The notes: generated from the sequence alone by a model not told the origin. Positions 37,934-46,114 are shown, counted from the first letter of the stretch. The stretch: 64,000 bases of DNA from an uncultured Sphingomonadaceae bacterium (GCA_947489315.1 CANLCX010000001.1:251501-315500); one strand, 5' to 3'. Program-made: numbers and translations.

Positions 37934-38886
37934 TGACTGTCGCACCAATACAGAGGCGTAGTCGTACCAAACCACAATCAACCGGCAAACGGGTCACACC
38001 ACAAGCCCGCGATCTGCTTTGGTTCGAAAAACTGCTCGAACACGGTCCGTTGCCATCATCCTTCTTGCTCGAATATTGTAAGGATAGTCACAGCAGTGAA
38101 AAGCGGGCCAAAGAGCGGTTGACGGATTTGTTCAACGAAGACCGAACACCGGATGGCGGCACATATCTATCGCGGCCACCGCAACAGTTTAGAACTTTGG
38201 ATAGCCGGTATAACCAACTTGTCTACGATCTGACCAAAGCATCTCGTAAGGCATTGGACCGAGAGGGCGTGATGAGCTCTGCTGGAAACACTAGTGCTGG
38301 TCCGTGGCTGCATCGTTGCATGGTTAGTTGCGTAACCGCATCCATCGAACTTGCGACACTGGGCCGCGATGATGTGTCTTATATTCCTCAAAGCAGGATA
38401 CTGGAACGCGCCAATACCGAATTGCGATATCCGACTACAATTACAGAGCCGTCCGGCTCGACTTATACCAAGGATTTGATCCCCGATGCGATATTTGGAT
38501 TGCAGTATCATAAGCCGCAAGGTGATCGTTTTCGGTTTTTCTTAGTTGAAGCTGATCGATCTACTGAGCCAGCAACAACTAAAAACTTCAATCGCAAAAG
38601 CTTGTTACGCAACCTCCTTCAGTATCGCGATTATGTTGAGAGCGGACTATATAAAAAACATCTCCAACTAACTGCGCCCATGTTGGTATTGAATGTTGTG
38701 ACCGACGAAAAGCAAGGCGCAAAAATGAGAAAGCTGATCGAAACGCAAATACCGGAAGGCTGCAGCTATCAGCTAATTCAAACATGGAATGACTTTGGTG
38801 AAATCTGGAAGCCACCGAATCCAAAAATTGCTTTGTTAGCCGGTAATTGGAATAGGGCTGGAGCGAAACCGCTTAGTATCGTTTAG
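37933..38886 (+). CDS. Replication-relaxation family protein
   Basis: A 317-residue protein starting at a GTG that shares one base with the ATPase stop codon. An N-terminal winged helix (LLWFEKLLEHGPLPSSFLLE) is followed by a domain with IPDAIFGLQYH and FFLVEADRSTEPAT, the PDA-then-F-F-L-E-x-D-R pattern of the Replic_Relax family, possibly related to the PD-(D/E)XK fold. Members are encoded on plasmids and integrative elements, often beside a VirD4-like ATPase. The molecular function is not established. Confidence 0.7.
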   Translation: MTVAPIQRRSRTKPQSTGKRVTPQARDLLWFEKLLEHGPLPSSFLLEYCKDSHSSEKRAKERLTDLFNEDRTPDGGTYLSRPPQQFRTLDSRYNQLVYDLTKASRKALDREGVMSSAGNTSAGPWLHRCMVSCVTASIELATLGRDDVSYIPQSRILERANTELRYPTTITEPSGSTYTKDLIPDAIFGLQYHKPQGDRFRFFLVEADRSTEPATTKNFNRKSLLRNLLQYRDYVESGLYKKHLQLTAPMLVLNVVTDEKQGAKMRKLIETQIPEGCSYQLIQTWNDFGEIWKPPNPKIALLAGNWNRAGAKPLSIV

Positions 38887-39123
38887 TTTCAGCACCAGGT
38901 GCAGTTCCTGCAAAATAACCATCAGGGCGTCGAATTTCCTTCCGAGCCTTCCTAAATTCACGCTCTGAACTTGGTGCGACGAGCGCATTTTGGAAATACG
39001 CGAAATTAGTAAGGCCTACGCAATTATTCAGTTTGATAAACCGCCTATTACATGAGGAGATATTATAGAAATGGCCACGTGCCGATAACTGGAATTTAGT
39101 AATTCCAAACTATGTCATAGCCA

Positions 39124-39570
39124 GTGACCAAGGACTCAAATCATTATCCCGGAGAATCAGCAACTCCATCTCAACTGATGCTGCTCGCTGATGAGTATCG
39201 AACCGCTGCCCAAACACTCCAAATGCAAGGTCGAAAAGGCCACCCTTTATCTAGAGCTCCATACAGGCTTGCTGCGATCCATGCCATTGAGCTGTATTTA
39301 AACGCATTGCTGCTTCAAAGAGGTCAAAATGCTAGCCAGATCAGGGCTATGCAGCATCACTTAAGTACTCGGATGGATTTGGCTCAAGCTTCTGGATTAA
39401 AACTAAAGAAGCGTACCGCCAATCATCTGCAATCTCTCGAAGCCAACCGTGAGTATCTTGTTACGAGGTACGGTCCGGAAATGACGGCATCAATTTCTCA
39501 GATCAATCGCCTAAACGCTACTTTGGATGAAGTGGCCAAAAAGGTGACCCTGCTATTGTCGAAAGACTAA
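39124..39570 (+). CDS. HEPN-like helical protein
   Basis: A 148-residue helical protein beginning at GTG 39124. The segment RLAAIHAIELYLNALLLQRG resembles the HEPN-domain helix in which a family member is lifted by A-x-x-A-x-E-L-x-L-K-A-L; MQHHLSTRMDLAQASG follows where HEPN proteins have H-D-L. The R-x4-6-H catalytic motif of HEPN RNases is not clear. A neighbouring nucleotidyltransferase, the usual partner, is absent. Assignment is tentative. Confidence 0.5.
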   Translation: MTKDSNHYPGESATPSQLMLLADEYRTAAQTLQMQGRKGHPLSRAPYRLAAIHAIELYLNALLLQRGQNASQIRAMQHHLSTRMDLAQASGLKLKKRTANHLQSLEANREYLVTRYGPEMTASISQINRLNATLDEVAKKVTLLLSKD

Positions 39571-39677
39571 TAGTTTATCTAGCATATTGGTTTTTCCATT
39601 GAGACTTTGTAATTCACTGTTGCCCTTGGATTGACTCATTGATCACTGGATCAGAGGGCGATTTTCATCGTTTCCTC

Positions 39678-39923
39678 TTAGCCATCATCCAAGGTTTGTT
39701 TTTGAATATGCTTATTGGCGGAATCGGTTAACTGTTCACCATCAAATTCAAGCACGGAACTATCAACTCCACCAGACCGTTCGCCAGCACGTGGTTCATT
39801 CCGCAAAGTTGCTAACGCTTGGGCTACCCAAATGGCGGGCATATTCAACTTCATGTCATCCAATTCAGCCAACGCCGTTTGAAGCGACGCGATGACCTTA
39901 GCTTGGCGCTGCTCTTTGTTCAT
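39678..39923 (-). CDS. Hypothetical protein, 81 residues
   Basis: A hydrophilic protein with an N-terminal helix (MNKEQRQAKVIASLQTALAEL) and a tail poor in structure. No family recognised. It lies alone, on the opposite strand to the HEPN-like gene. Weak support beyond an open frame with sensible composition. Confidence 0.4.
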   Translation of the reverse strand: MNKEQRQAKVIASLQTALAELDDMKLNMPAIWVAQALATLRNEPRAGERSGGVDSSVLEFDGEQLTDSANKHIQKQTLDDG

Positions 39924-40062
39924 TGCACTGTTGCTGGTAAAACTTTGGCTAGCAAATGCAGTTCCGATAAATCGAGGGGAGGAAGATTATTTACTAGAAC
40001 TGTATAGGCACCCTAAGCGTTTGGTTGCAATGCAATAGTTGGTCAAATCGAGTGTGGGCCGT

Positions 40063-40467
40063 TTAGGAAAACTGTTTTCGTAACGCGGTTTGCAATTCCG
40101 AAACCCGCGCTTCGATTTTCTCCTGAGTGACCGACGACATGTTCCCAAATGCACTAACCTGTACATCAACAGTGCGGTCATCTGGGCGTAGCGTCAGGGT
40201 GAAATTCATCTGCTGCATCTTGCCAATTAGAGATACGCCAATCGCACTTGAATTGTTGGTCAAGGTAACGGCGTTGCCGTTCCGATCTACGCTAGCAATA
40301 TCATAGCCCAACGCTTCGCCGACCGAACTCGCCCCTTCAATAAAATTGGTTGTGCGTTTTGAAAGGGTAAAAGTATCGGTTGTTCTGAACTCGCGATTGG
40401 GTGTCAGCATTCCGACCGCACAAGCAGACAACGAGAAAATGAGTAAGGCAGATAGAAGAATACGCAT
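40063..40467 (-). CDS. Putative lipoprotein, 134 residues
   Basis: Starts with a lipoprotein signal peptide (MRILLSALLIFSLSAC, lipobox LSAC, Cys16). The mature part is rich in beta-type sequence (FTLSKRTTNFIEGASSVGEA; VTLTNNSSAIGVSLIGK) and ends in a helical segment. No family recognised. It is followed on the same strand, after a 60-bp gap upstream, by a membrane-protein gene with which it may be co-transcribed. Confidence 0.6.
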   Translation of the reverse strand: MRILLSALLIFSLSACAVGMLTPNREFRTTDTFTLSKRTTNFIEGASSVGEALGYDIASVDRNGNAVTLTNNSSAIGVSLIGKMQQMNFTLTLRPDDRTVDVQVSAFGNMSSVTQEKIEARVSELQTALRKQFS

Positions 40468-40527
40468 AGAAAAGGTTCCGATCTTTGTTGCAAAATGTTG
40501 AGGTATAGAAACAGGGTGGCAGGTTAA

Positions 40528-41085
40528 TCAGAAACGCTGAGATTGTTGTTCCAGGCGTTCTCGCTCTTGCTGCTCGAACACGTTTTCATAAGTCACCGTG
40601 TTGAAGAAGGTGAGTGCAAACATGACCGCCAATATCACCAGACCGATACGGGTGCGCTGCGACGAAGCTGCTTCGTCTAGATTGCCGTCGGGCGAGCGAT
40701 TAACGCACAGGATGACGGTGGCGACTTGGAAACCCGTTGGTATCAGCGGTATCCAATTCAGTCCCGCTACCATATCGAAGATCGCTGCAAATATCGGCAA
40801 CACTGCTACCCATGCCCGACCAATCAGGCCGCCTCGCAACCACGCCAAAACAATTAACGCCACCAAACAGAACCAATGCCACCATGTTACTGGCAGCGTG
40901 TCCGCTTCCAATGCTGCTTCGGCCACCATCGCCAGCGCCGAATTAGAGCCACCGTAGGGCAACAGGTATGTTGGTATGGCCAGCACTAGATAGGTTACAA
41001 AAAACAGCGGACCAGATTTCAAAGCATTGGTCACCATCCCAAATACGCCACCCGCATTGGCAACATTTTCATTTCCGTCAGTCAT
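40528..41085 (-). CDS. Membrane protein, 185 residues
   Basis: About four to five hydrophobic segments (FFVTYLVLAIPTYLLPYG; WHWFCLVALIVLAWLRGG; RAWVAVLPIFAAIFDMVAG; IGLVILAVMFALTFF) and a charged C-terminus (EQQERERLEQQ). No family recognised. It is divergent from the XRE regulator at 41196, and the palindrome between them suggests that this gene is under that regulator's control. Confidence 0.55.
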   Translation of the reverse strand: MTDGNENVANAGGVFGMVTNALKSGPLFFVTYLVLAIPTYLLPYGGSNSALAMVAEAALEADTLPVTWWHWFCLVALIVLAWLRGGLIGRAWVAVLPIFAAIFDMVAGLNWIPLIPTGFQVATVILCVNRSPDGNLDEAASSQRTRIGLVILAVMFALTFFNTVTYENVFEQQERERLEQQSQRF

Positions 41086-41123
41086 TAGTCACACCCCCTC
41101 AGTTCCCCAAACCAAAGTCTATA

Positions 41124-41142
41124 ATATATGATTATCATATAT
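41124..41142. promoter_or_regulatory. 19-bp perfect palindrome, likely operator
   Basis: ATATATGAT-T-ATCATATAT is symmetrical over 9-bp arms. It lies in the 110-bp region between the divergent membrane-protein gene and the XRE gene, 54 bp before the latter. Autoregulated XRE proteins often bind such sites. Confidence 0.55.
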
Positions 41143-41195
41143 ATCAAGCTCATATATAAAGAAGGGGCTGGATTTCGTTTTGGAGACTCCAGCTC

Positions 41196-41453
41196 ATGTC
41201 GAAATCGGTGTTCACCGATGCCTATGGAATATTGCTTGAATTGCTTGTGGAAACCCGCAAACAAGCTGGTGTGACGCAGGTTGAACTCGCAAAGCGTTTG
41301 GGCCGTCCACAGCCCTTCATATCCTATCTTGAGCGCGGCGAAAGACGGATCGATGTCGTTGAGTTTTGTGTGATCGCCAAAGCCCTTGGAGCTGATCCTG
41401 TTACTCTGTTCACCCAACTTGCAAAAAAACTGCCCGATCAAACATCAATTTGA
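41196..41453 (+). CDS. XRE-family transcriptional regulator
   Basis: An 85-residue Cro/CI-type helix-turn-helix: LVETRKQAGVTQVELAKRLG, then RPQPFISYLERGERRIDVVE, and a short C-terminal helix. The ATG follows GGAG by about 9 nt. It probably represses itself and the divergent membrane-protein/lipoprotein genes through the palindrome at 41124-41142. Confidence 0.85.
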   Translation: MSKSVFTDAYGILLELLVETRKQAGVTQVELAKRLGRPQPFISYLERGERRIDVVEFCVIAKALGADPVTLFTQLAKKLPDQTSI

Positions 41454-41477
41454 CCAGACAGTTTTTAAACGTACTTT

Positions 41478-41960
41478 TTAACCCATCGCGGCGACCAACT
41501 GTTCGGTTGGACCACGTCTGACAGACTCGGCTAAAGAAAGAGCTTCAAAAAGAACGGTGTTGCGAGGCTCGTTGTCGAAATACTTTCGCACTTGAGGTCG
41601 TAGCGGAGCCATTATCGGATACAACTCAATCAAGGCGTCAGCTTCGGCATACTTATTCTTATACTTGTTCACCCGCGCTATAGGGATGGCAAGCACAGGC
41701 CCCGCTTCCGCCACGCTTGCAACAGTAGCGATTACTTGTTTGGCTTGTTTGCCTTTACGCACGGCATGGACAAGCTGTTCGGTAACCACAACATTTGGAG
41801 AGAATTGATCGATCAATTGCTGCGTGAACTTTGCGGCATAAGGTGCACTTTCGGCGGCTCTTGTTGAAATGCGCCAAAACACGGGTTCATCCCCCACAAT
41901 CAAGACAACCCCTACGCGGCGATAGGCAACAGCAAACGCCAGATAGCTAAGATTCTCCAT
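41478..41960 (-). CDS. Unknown protein, possibly RNase H/RuvC-like fold
   Basis: A 160-residue protein. The start LAFAVAYRRVGVVLIVGDEP looks like the first two strands of an RNase H-like fold, and FSPNVVVTEQLVHAVRKG resembles the next strand with its acidic residue, as in RuvC-related proteins found on mobile elements. I cannot confirm all catalytic acids. It overlaps the upstream XRE gene by 14 nt, forming a two-gene operon. Confidence 0.45.
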   Translation of the reverse strand: MENLSYLAFAVAYRRVGVVLIVGDEPVFWRISTRAAESAPYAAKFTQQLIDQFSPNVVVTEQLVHAVRKGKQAKQVIATVASVAEAGPVLAIPIARVNKYKNKYAEADALIELYPIMAPLRPQVRKYFDNEPRNTVLFEALSLAESVRRGPTEQLVAAMG

Positions 41961-42300
41961 CGCCTGCTTTTAGATCACCAATTAATTGGCCATGCAGACG
42001 TTTTAGAGTATTCTCGCGGTTGAACCTGGACTTTTTGTCCTTCGTTTCACTTGGTAGCGAAGGCATTTGCTGAAATAGTTGTCGTTTTGCCGTTCTCCGG
42101 ATCTCCCGATAGAGGCTTTCAAACGATCGATTATAGACCAGCGATATTTTGCAGATTTCAAGCAAACTCGGTGGACGCTTACCGGCCTCCAATTCAGCTA
42201 TATCTTGATCGCCCAATTCAAGTAGCGTCGATAAATCACGCTCTAATAATCCCGCCTTGCGACGAGCGGCGCACAGATCGTGCGCAAATTGTGTGTGCAT
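41947..42300 (-). CDS. XRE-family DNA-binding protein
   Basis: A 117-residue protein with an N-terminal Cro/CI helix-turn-helix (DLCAARRKAGLLERDLSTLL, then GDQDIAELEAGKRPPSLLEI) and a basic C-terminal extension ending at the overlap with the next gene. An 11-of-12-bp inverted repeat at 42310-42341 lies just upstream and may be its operator. Confidence 0.72.
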   Translation of the reverse strand: MHTQFAHDLCAARRKAGLLERDLSTLLELGDQDIAELEAGKRPPSLLEICKISLVYNRSFESLYREIRRTAKRQLFQQMPSLPSETKDKKSRFNRENTLKRLHGQLIGDLKAGDGES

Positions 42301-42609
42301 ATTTTTATTGATTAAACTGATAACACTGCATCAGCTTAATCTGTACCGACAGATCAGACTAGGTAGTTCATCCCCCCTCATTTTGTAAGTTTCGTTACCC
42401 TAGACAATCTCGACCACCTATGCGGTATGTGCGCGTTCGGTGCCAGATAGGTAGAACCTATCTGGTCACTGCAATACCGCATTGGTGATCACTCTAAGGG
42501 TAAGCATTGGAGTATAGGCAGATTACCGTGTTTTGCAGATCAATGCTAGAGAGCTAACTGCCACCAAAGCGCCCTAGTTTGAAATCCGCTCTTGCCGTTC
42601 AATAAGGCA
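42301..42609. other. Structured non-coding segment with nested inverted repeats
   Basis: About 300 bp without a gene but with several symmetrical sequences. GATTAAACTGAT (42310-42321) and ATCAGCTTAATC (42330-42341) form an inverted repeat with one mismatch. TGCGGTAT (42421-42428) and ATACCGCA (42474-42481) enclose a perfect 10-bp hairpin CCAGATAGGT-AGA-ACCTATCTGG (42443-42465), flanked by GTG/CAC. GTGATCAC (42485-42492) is an 8-bp palindrome. The first copy of the 20-bp direct repeat (42564-42583) closes the region. Candidates are a transfer origin, a replication or recombination site, or a structured RNA. Confidence 0.55.
42564..42583. repeat. 20-bp direct repeat, copy 1 (upstream of ATPase gene)
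   Basis: CCAAAGCGCCCTAGTTTGAA, exactly repeated at 43784-43803. The two copies flank the ATPase gene 42610-43773 almost precisely. Confidence 0.85.
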
Positions 42610-43773
42610 ATGTCACATTCCAATGAACCAGTCACTCAACTAGGCACTGCCTATCATCGCTATGGCGACAAACCGTTTGGAATCTATCGACGCGACCGCT
42701 TAAGTCACATGTATGTAATCGGACAAACTGGCACAGGGAAATCAACTTTACTCGGCAATCTGGCCGCGCAGGACGCGCAGAGGAAGCAAGGCTTCTGCCT
42801 GATTGATCCTCACGGTGACTTAGCCCGTGGGTTGCATGAAACCATAGGTGTAGAGCATGTCTATTGGGATGTGTCGGATGCCGACAGCCCATACGGGTAT
42901 AACCCGCTGACCCGTGTGCCAACCCACCTGATGCCGCTGGTGGCTTCGGGGTTTATCGAGACCCTCAAGAAGCAATGGTCCGATAGCTGGGGCGCACGAA
43001 TGGAACACTTGCTCCGCTACGCCGTCCTAGCCCTGTTGGAACAACCGCTTGCAGACATGCGCGACATTAGTCGGCTTTTCATGGAAACAGACTTTAGACG
43101 AAATGTGGTGGCAAGGATCAGTGACCCACAAGTCCGAGCTTTCTGGACGGTTGAATTTCCAAAAATGAAGTATTTGACCGCGATTGATGGGGTTGCGCCA
43201 ATCAACAACAAGCTGGGCGCGTTTCTTGCTCACCCAGTTGTACGAAATGCGGTTTGCACACCGCAAGAACCCTTGCGCTTTCGTCGCATTATGGACGACG
43301 GGCAGATACTGATCATCAATCTGGCAAAGGGCCAGATCGGAAACGACAACGCCAATGTGCTCGGCGGCTTGTTAGTATCCAACATCCTGAATGCCGCTTT
43401 CACACGGCACGACACCGCCGAAGAACAACGGCGGCCGTTTTTCCTCTACGTTGATGAGTTCCATAACTTCACCACTACCGCCTTTGCCGATGTACTTTCA
43501 GAAAGCCGTAAATATGCTTTGGGATTATGTTTAAGTCATCAACATACGTCGCAGACCGAGCGAGCAGTATTTGATGCAGTTGTGGGTAATGTGGGGACAA
43601 TGATTGCATTGCGCGTGGGAGCAAAAGACGCGCCAATCATGGCCCGACAGTTCGGAGACATTGCTGCAGAACACTTTGTTTCGCTTCCAAATTATCACGG
43701 GTTTATCCAGATGATGGTGAAGGGGAGAAAAATACCGGTATTTTCCTTTCAAACTAGACCGCTTCTCCCGTAA
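42610..43773 (+). CDS. HerA/VirD4-like ATPase within a direct-repeat cassette
   Basis: A 387-residue ATPase. Walker A MYVIGQTGTGKSTLLGNL near residue 38, then CLIDPHGDLARGL; Walker B FFLYVDEFHNF; sensor-like ESRKYALGLCLSHQHTSQT. This is the coupling-protein/HerA pattern with no transmembrane N-terminus, so it would be soluble. ATG 42610 is chosen over a TTG at 42592; neither has a good ribosome site. The flanking 20-bp direct repeats begin 27 nt before the start and 10 nt after the stop. Confidence 0.75.
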   Translation: MSHSNEPVTQLGTAYHRYGDKPFGIYRRDRLSHMYVIGQTGTGKSTLLGNLAAQDAQRKQGFCLIDPHGDLARGLHETIGVEHVYWDVSDADSPYGYNPLTRVPTHLMPLVASGFIETLKKQWSDSWGARMEHLLRYAVLALLEQPLADMRDISRLFMETDFRRNVVARISDPQVRAFWTVEFPKMKYLTAIDGVAPINNKLGAFLAHPVVRNAVCTPQEPLRFRRIMDDGQILIINLAKGQIGNDNANVLGGLLVSNILNAAFTRHDTAEEQRRPFFLYVDEFHNFTTTAFADVLSESRKYALGLCLSHQHTSQTERAVFDAVVGNVGTMIALRVGAKDAPIMARQFGDIAAEHFVSLPNYHGFIQMMVKGRKIPVFSFQTRPLLP

Positions 43774-43783
43774 TTTGGTGCGT

Positions 43784-43803
43784 CCAAAGCGCCCTAGTTT
43801 GAA
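43784..43803. repeat. 20-bp direct repeat, copy 2 (downstream of ATPase gene)
   Basis: Exact second copy of the repeat at 42564-42583. It also pairs imperfectly with an inverted copy at 43749-43765, which forms the last codons of the ATPase gene (10-bp stem, two mismatches, then 5 bp), so it could form a hairpin after the stop codon. Confidence 0.8.
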
Positions 43804-43829
43804 GTTTGCGGGCCTATTAAAATGATCCC

Positions 43830-43979
43830 ATGCACGACAAAGAATATCTCGAAGAATATTTTCAAATTTGCAAACGTCTCTATGAACAAATGGAGCGCGA
43901 TGGCACTTGGCCGTGGGGACCAGATTCGCTAAATTCCGAAGATGTGGTAGATTCGGAAGATAATTCTGAAAAACGATGA
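43830..43979 (+). CDS. Small acidic protein coupled to serine recombinase
   Basis: A 49-residue frame: MHDKEYLEEYFQICKRLYEQ at the start, the tryptophan-rich MERDGTWPWGPD in the middle and an acidic tail. It overlaps the recombinase start by 4 nt (ATGA), which strongly suggests translational coupling. Small acidic open frames in this position are familiar to me before large serine recombinases of proteobacterial elements, but I know no defined function. Confidence 0.65.
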   Translation: MHDKEYLEEYFQICKRLYEQMERDGTWPWGPDSLNSEDVVDSEDNSEKR

Positions 43980-45505
43980 AAAGCTGTTTTGGATACGTTC
44001 GCGTTTCGACCGTCAAACAGGGTGACGGCGTATCATTAGAAGCACAAAGAGATGCTATTCTGGCTTTTGCGAGTCAAAACAACCTTACCATCAGTAAGTG
44101 GTTTGAGGAGAAGGTGACCGCCGCGAAAAAGGGGCGTCCTGTTTTCAATAAGATGATTTCCGAGCTTAAGCGCGGCAAAGCAAAGGGGCTAATCATTCAT
44201 AAAATTGATCGCTCAGCTCGTAACTTTGCGGACTGGGCTAAAATTGGCGACATAGCCGATGCTGGCATTGACGTTCGCTTTGCGACCGAAAGCTTAGACT
44301 TTTGTTCTAGGGGCGGTCGCTTGACCGCAGACATTCAGATGGTCATTGCTGCGGACTATATCCGCAATCTGCGCGAAGAGTGCGTCAAAGGCATGAATGG
44401 TAGGCTCAAACAGGGTTTGTACCCTTTTAAGGCTCCTATCGGGTATCTCGATAATGGAGGAGGTAAGGTTAAAACGCCTGACCCCGAACGGGCGCATTAT
44501 ATTAGAGACGCTTTTGAACTGTATGCTAGTGAGCAATATTCTCAACTAACCCTTCAAGTTGAAATGGAACGTCGGGGATTGCGAACAGCGGATGGTCGTC
44601 CGCTTTCACTGACAGGTTTGGAGCATGTGCTCAACAATCCCTTCTATTGCGGAATTATCAAAATCAAACGATCTGGCGCAATCTATGCAGGGATCCATGA
44701 GCCTCTGATTCCACAATCCTTGTTTGATTGTGTGCAGGAGATCAAAGCCGGAAAAGCAGTCAAGAAAGTTACCAAACATAACCATACTTACCGCCGCCTA
44801 TTTCGCTGCGGGCTGTGTAATGGTTCAATGATACCTGAACGTCAAAAAGGACGTGTTTATTATCGTTGCCAAACATCGAATTGCGTCACCAAGACAGTGC
44901 GAGAAGATGCTATTGAATCTGCGGTCATCAGGTGCCTTTCAGTTATCCGTTTAACCGATAAGCAGATAGATGAGATGAATGAAAAACTTGTCACTTGGTT
45001 ATCTAGCAATGAAACCGATTCAAGGCAGCAAGCTATTCCTCTAAAGTTAGCGGCCATTAGCGAAAAAGAGGAGCGGCTGACCGACGCGCTGATTGATCGG
45101 CTGATTGACAAAGGTGTATATAACTCCCGTAAAGAAAAGCTGATAAACGAGAAAATTCAGTTGGAAGAAGAGCTGCGAAGAAGTGGGCACAGCAGGTCTG
45201 ACCCACATCATGTCCGCAAGTTTCTCGAACTCGTAAAAAACCTTGCTAACTCTTATATTTCTGCAGCACCTGCAGAAAAATACCGTATCGTCAAAATTGC
45301 AACCTCGAACCGCAAGGTAGAGTCAAAAAATATAGGAATTGAACCATCAGAATGGCTTTCAGATGTTGGGCAAGCATTAGCTGCCCACGGTGGTGCACCA
45401 TCCCCAGGTGCAGATCGAACTTTGTTAGATACTCTCAACGACATTTCGATGTGTGAAGAAGTTTTTGAACTTCAAAACGATCTAATTTTAAGGGATTCGC
45501 CATAA
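43976..45505 (+). CDS. Large serine recombinase
   Basis: A 509-residue site-specific recombinase. The resolvase domain (about 1-145) has the catalytic Ser10 in YVRVSTVKQGDGVSLEAQ and HKIDRSARNFADW. A recombinase domain follows (about 155-260: PFKAPIGYLDNGG; LEHVLNNPFYCGIIK), then a zinc ribbon (FRCGLCNGSMIPE; YYRCQTSNC) and a coiled coil. It sits mid-island, not beside the att ends, so it may act on its own element, for example the 20-bp repeats upstream. Confidence 0.93.
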   Translation: MKSCFGYVRVSTVKQGDGVSLEAQRDAILAFASQNNLTISKWFEEKVTAAKKGRPVFNKMISELKRGKAKGLIIHKIDRSARNFADWAKIGDIADAGIDVRFATESLDFCSRGGRLTADIQMVIAADYIRNLREECVKGMNGRLKQGLYPFKAPIGYLDNGGGKVKTPDPERAHYIRDAFELYASEQYSQLTLQVEMERRGLRTADGRPLSLTGLEHVLNNPFYCGIIKIKRSGAIYAGIHEPLIPQSLFDCVQEIKAGKAVKKVTKHNHTYRRLFRCGLCNGSMIPERQKGRVYYRCQTSNCVTKTVREDAIESAVIRCLSVIRLTDKQIDEMNEKLVTWLSSNETDSRQQAIPLKLAAISEKEERLTDALIDRLIDKGVYNSRKEKLINEKIQLEEELRRSGHSRSDPHHVRKFLELVKNLANSYISAAPAEKYRIVKIATSNRKVESKNIGIEPSEWLSDVGQALAAHGGAPSPGADRTLLDTLNDISMCEEVFELQNDLILRDSP

Positions 45506-45580
45506 ACGCTGCAACGACGGAAATAGATACGCCTTGCTTTTAGATTATTCTAACATCGCCGCTCAACGTTGAATGTCTTT

Positions 45581-46114
45581 TTAATCAACTGACCATTTAG
45601 ATATATTTCTGAATTCGGCTAAGGCTCTATCAATCAAAATATCACCCCGAATACCCCAGCACAGCTTTGCTTTCGCCTCTTGTACACTTACCGCAAGCCT
45701 ACCGATAGCCTTGCCAGCTGGGTCGTTAACTTGTTCATCTATCAGATCAACAATGGCCGCAAAGCGACCTTGAAACACTGTCTCGCCGGTGACACAATTT
45801 TCGTCTTTTACGAGGAACGTGGGAGTAGCGATATCAAGTGTACAGGCACATTCTTCTTTTAACTCTCTCGCTAGAGCCAGCAAGGCACTCTCATCTTTCT
45901 CAACTTGACCGCCTGGCAAGCCAAAATATCCATCTACGTGTTTATAAAGAACAATTTGGCCATCTTTTAGAAATGGAACTGCTTGCACTTGTTCGAGTAT
46001 TATTTCATCGGTTAGGCATTCAGCTGGAAAAAAGGACTGTTTGTGCCGCGCACCTTTCCAATCGATTTCTTCGATATGCAATGGATCCGCAGCAGCAGAG
46101 TAAAGTTTTGACAT
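45581..46114 (-). CDS. NUDIX hydrolase
   Basis: A 177-residue protein with a Nudix box GGQVEKDESALLALARELKE followed by EC, matching G-x5-E-x7-R-E-U-x-E-E. A cysteine stands where glycine is usual after the two glutamates. Nudix enzymes cleave nucleoside diphosphate-X compounds; the substrate is not evident. Its ATG directly abuts the start codon of the divergent glycosyltransferase gene (46114/46115). Confidence 0.85.
   Translation of the reverse strand: MSKLYSAAADPLHIEEIDWKGARHKQSFFPAECLTDEIILEQVQAVPFLKDGQIVLYKHVDGYFGLPGGQVEKDESALLALARELKEECACTLDIATPTFLVKDENCVTGETVFQGRFAAIVDLIDEQVNDPAGKAIGRLAVSVQEAKAKLCWGIRGDILIDRALAEFRNISKWSVD

Noticed and set aside
38873-39110. An open minus-strand frame of about 78 codons ending in a natural-looking stretch (RPDGYFAGTAPGAETKR) between the Replic_Relax and HEPN-like genes
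   Set aside because: No ATG, GTG or TTG start codon lies in the frame after the upstream stop, and I know no family with this sequence. It could be the tail of a lost gene, but this is not supported enough to list.
35813-43773. A complete conjugation system
   Set aside because: Two coupling-protein-like ATPases are present, but no relaxase, VirB4-type ATPase with channel genes, or pilus genes were found.
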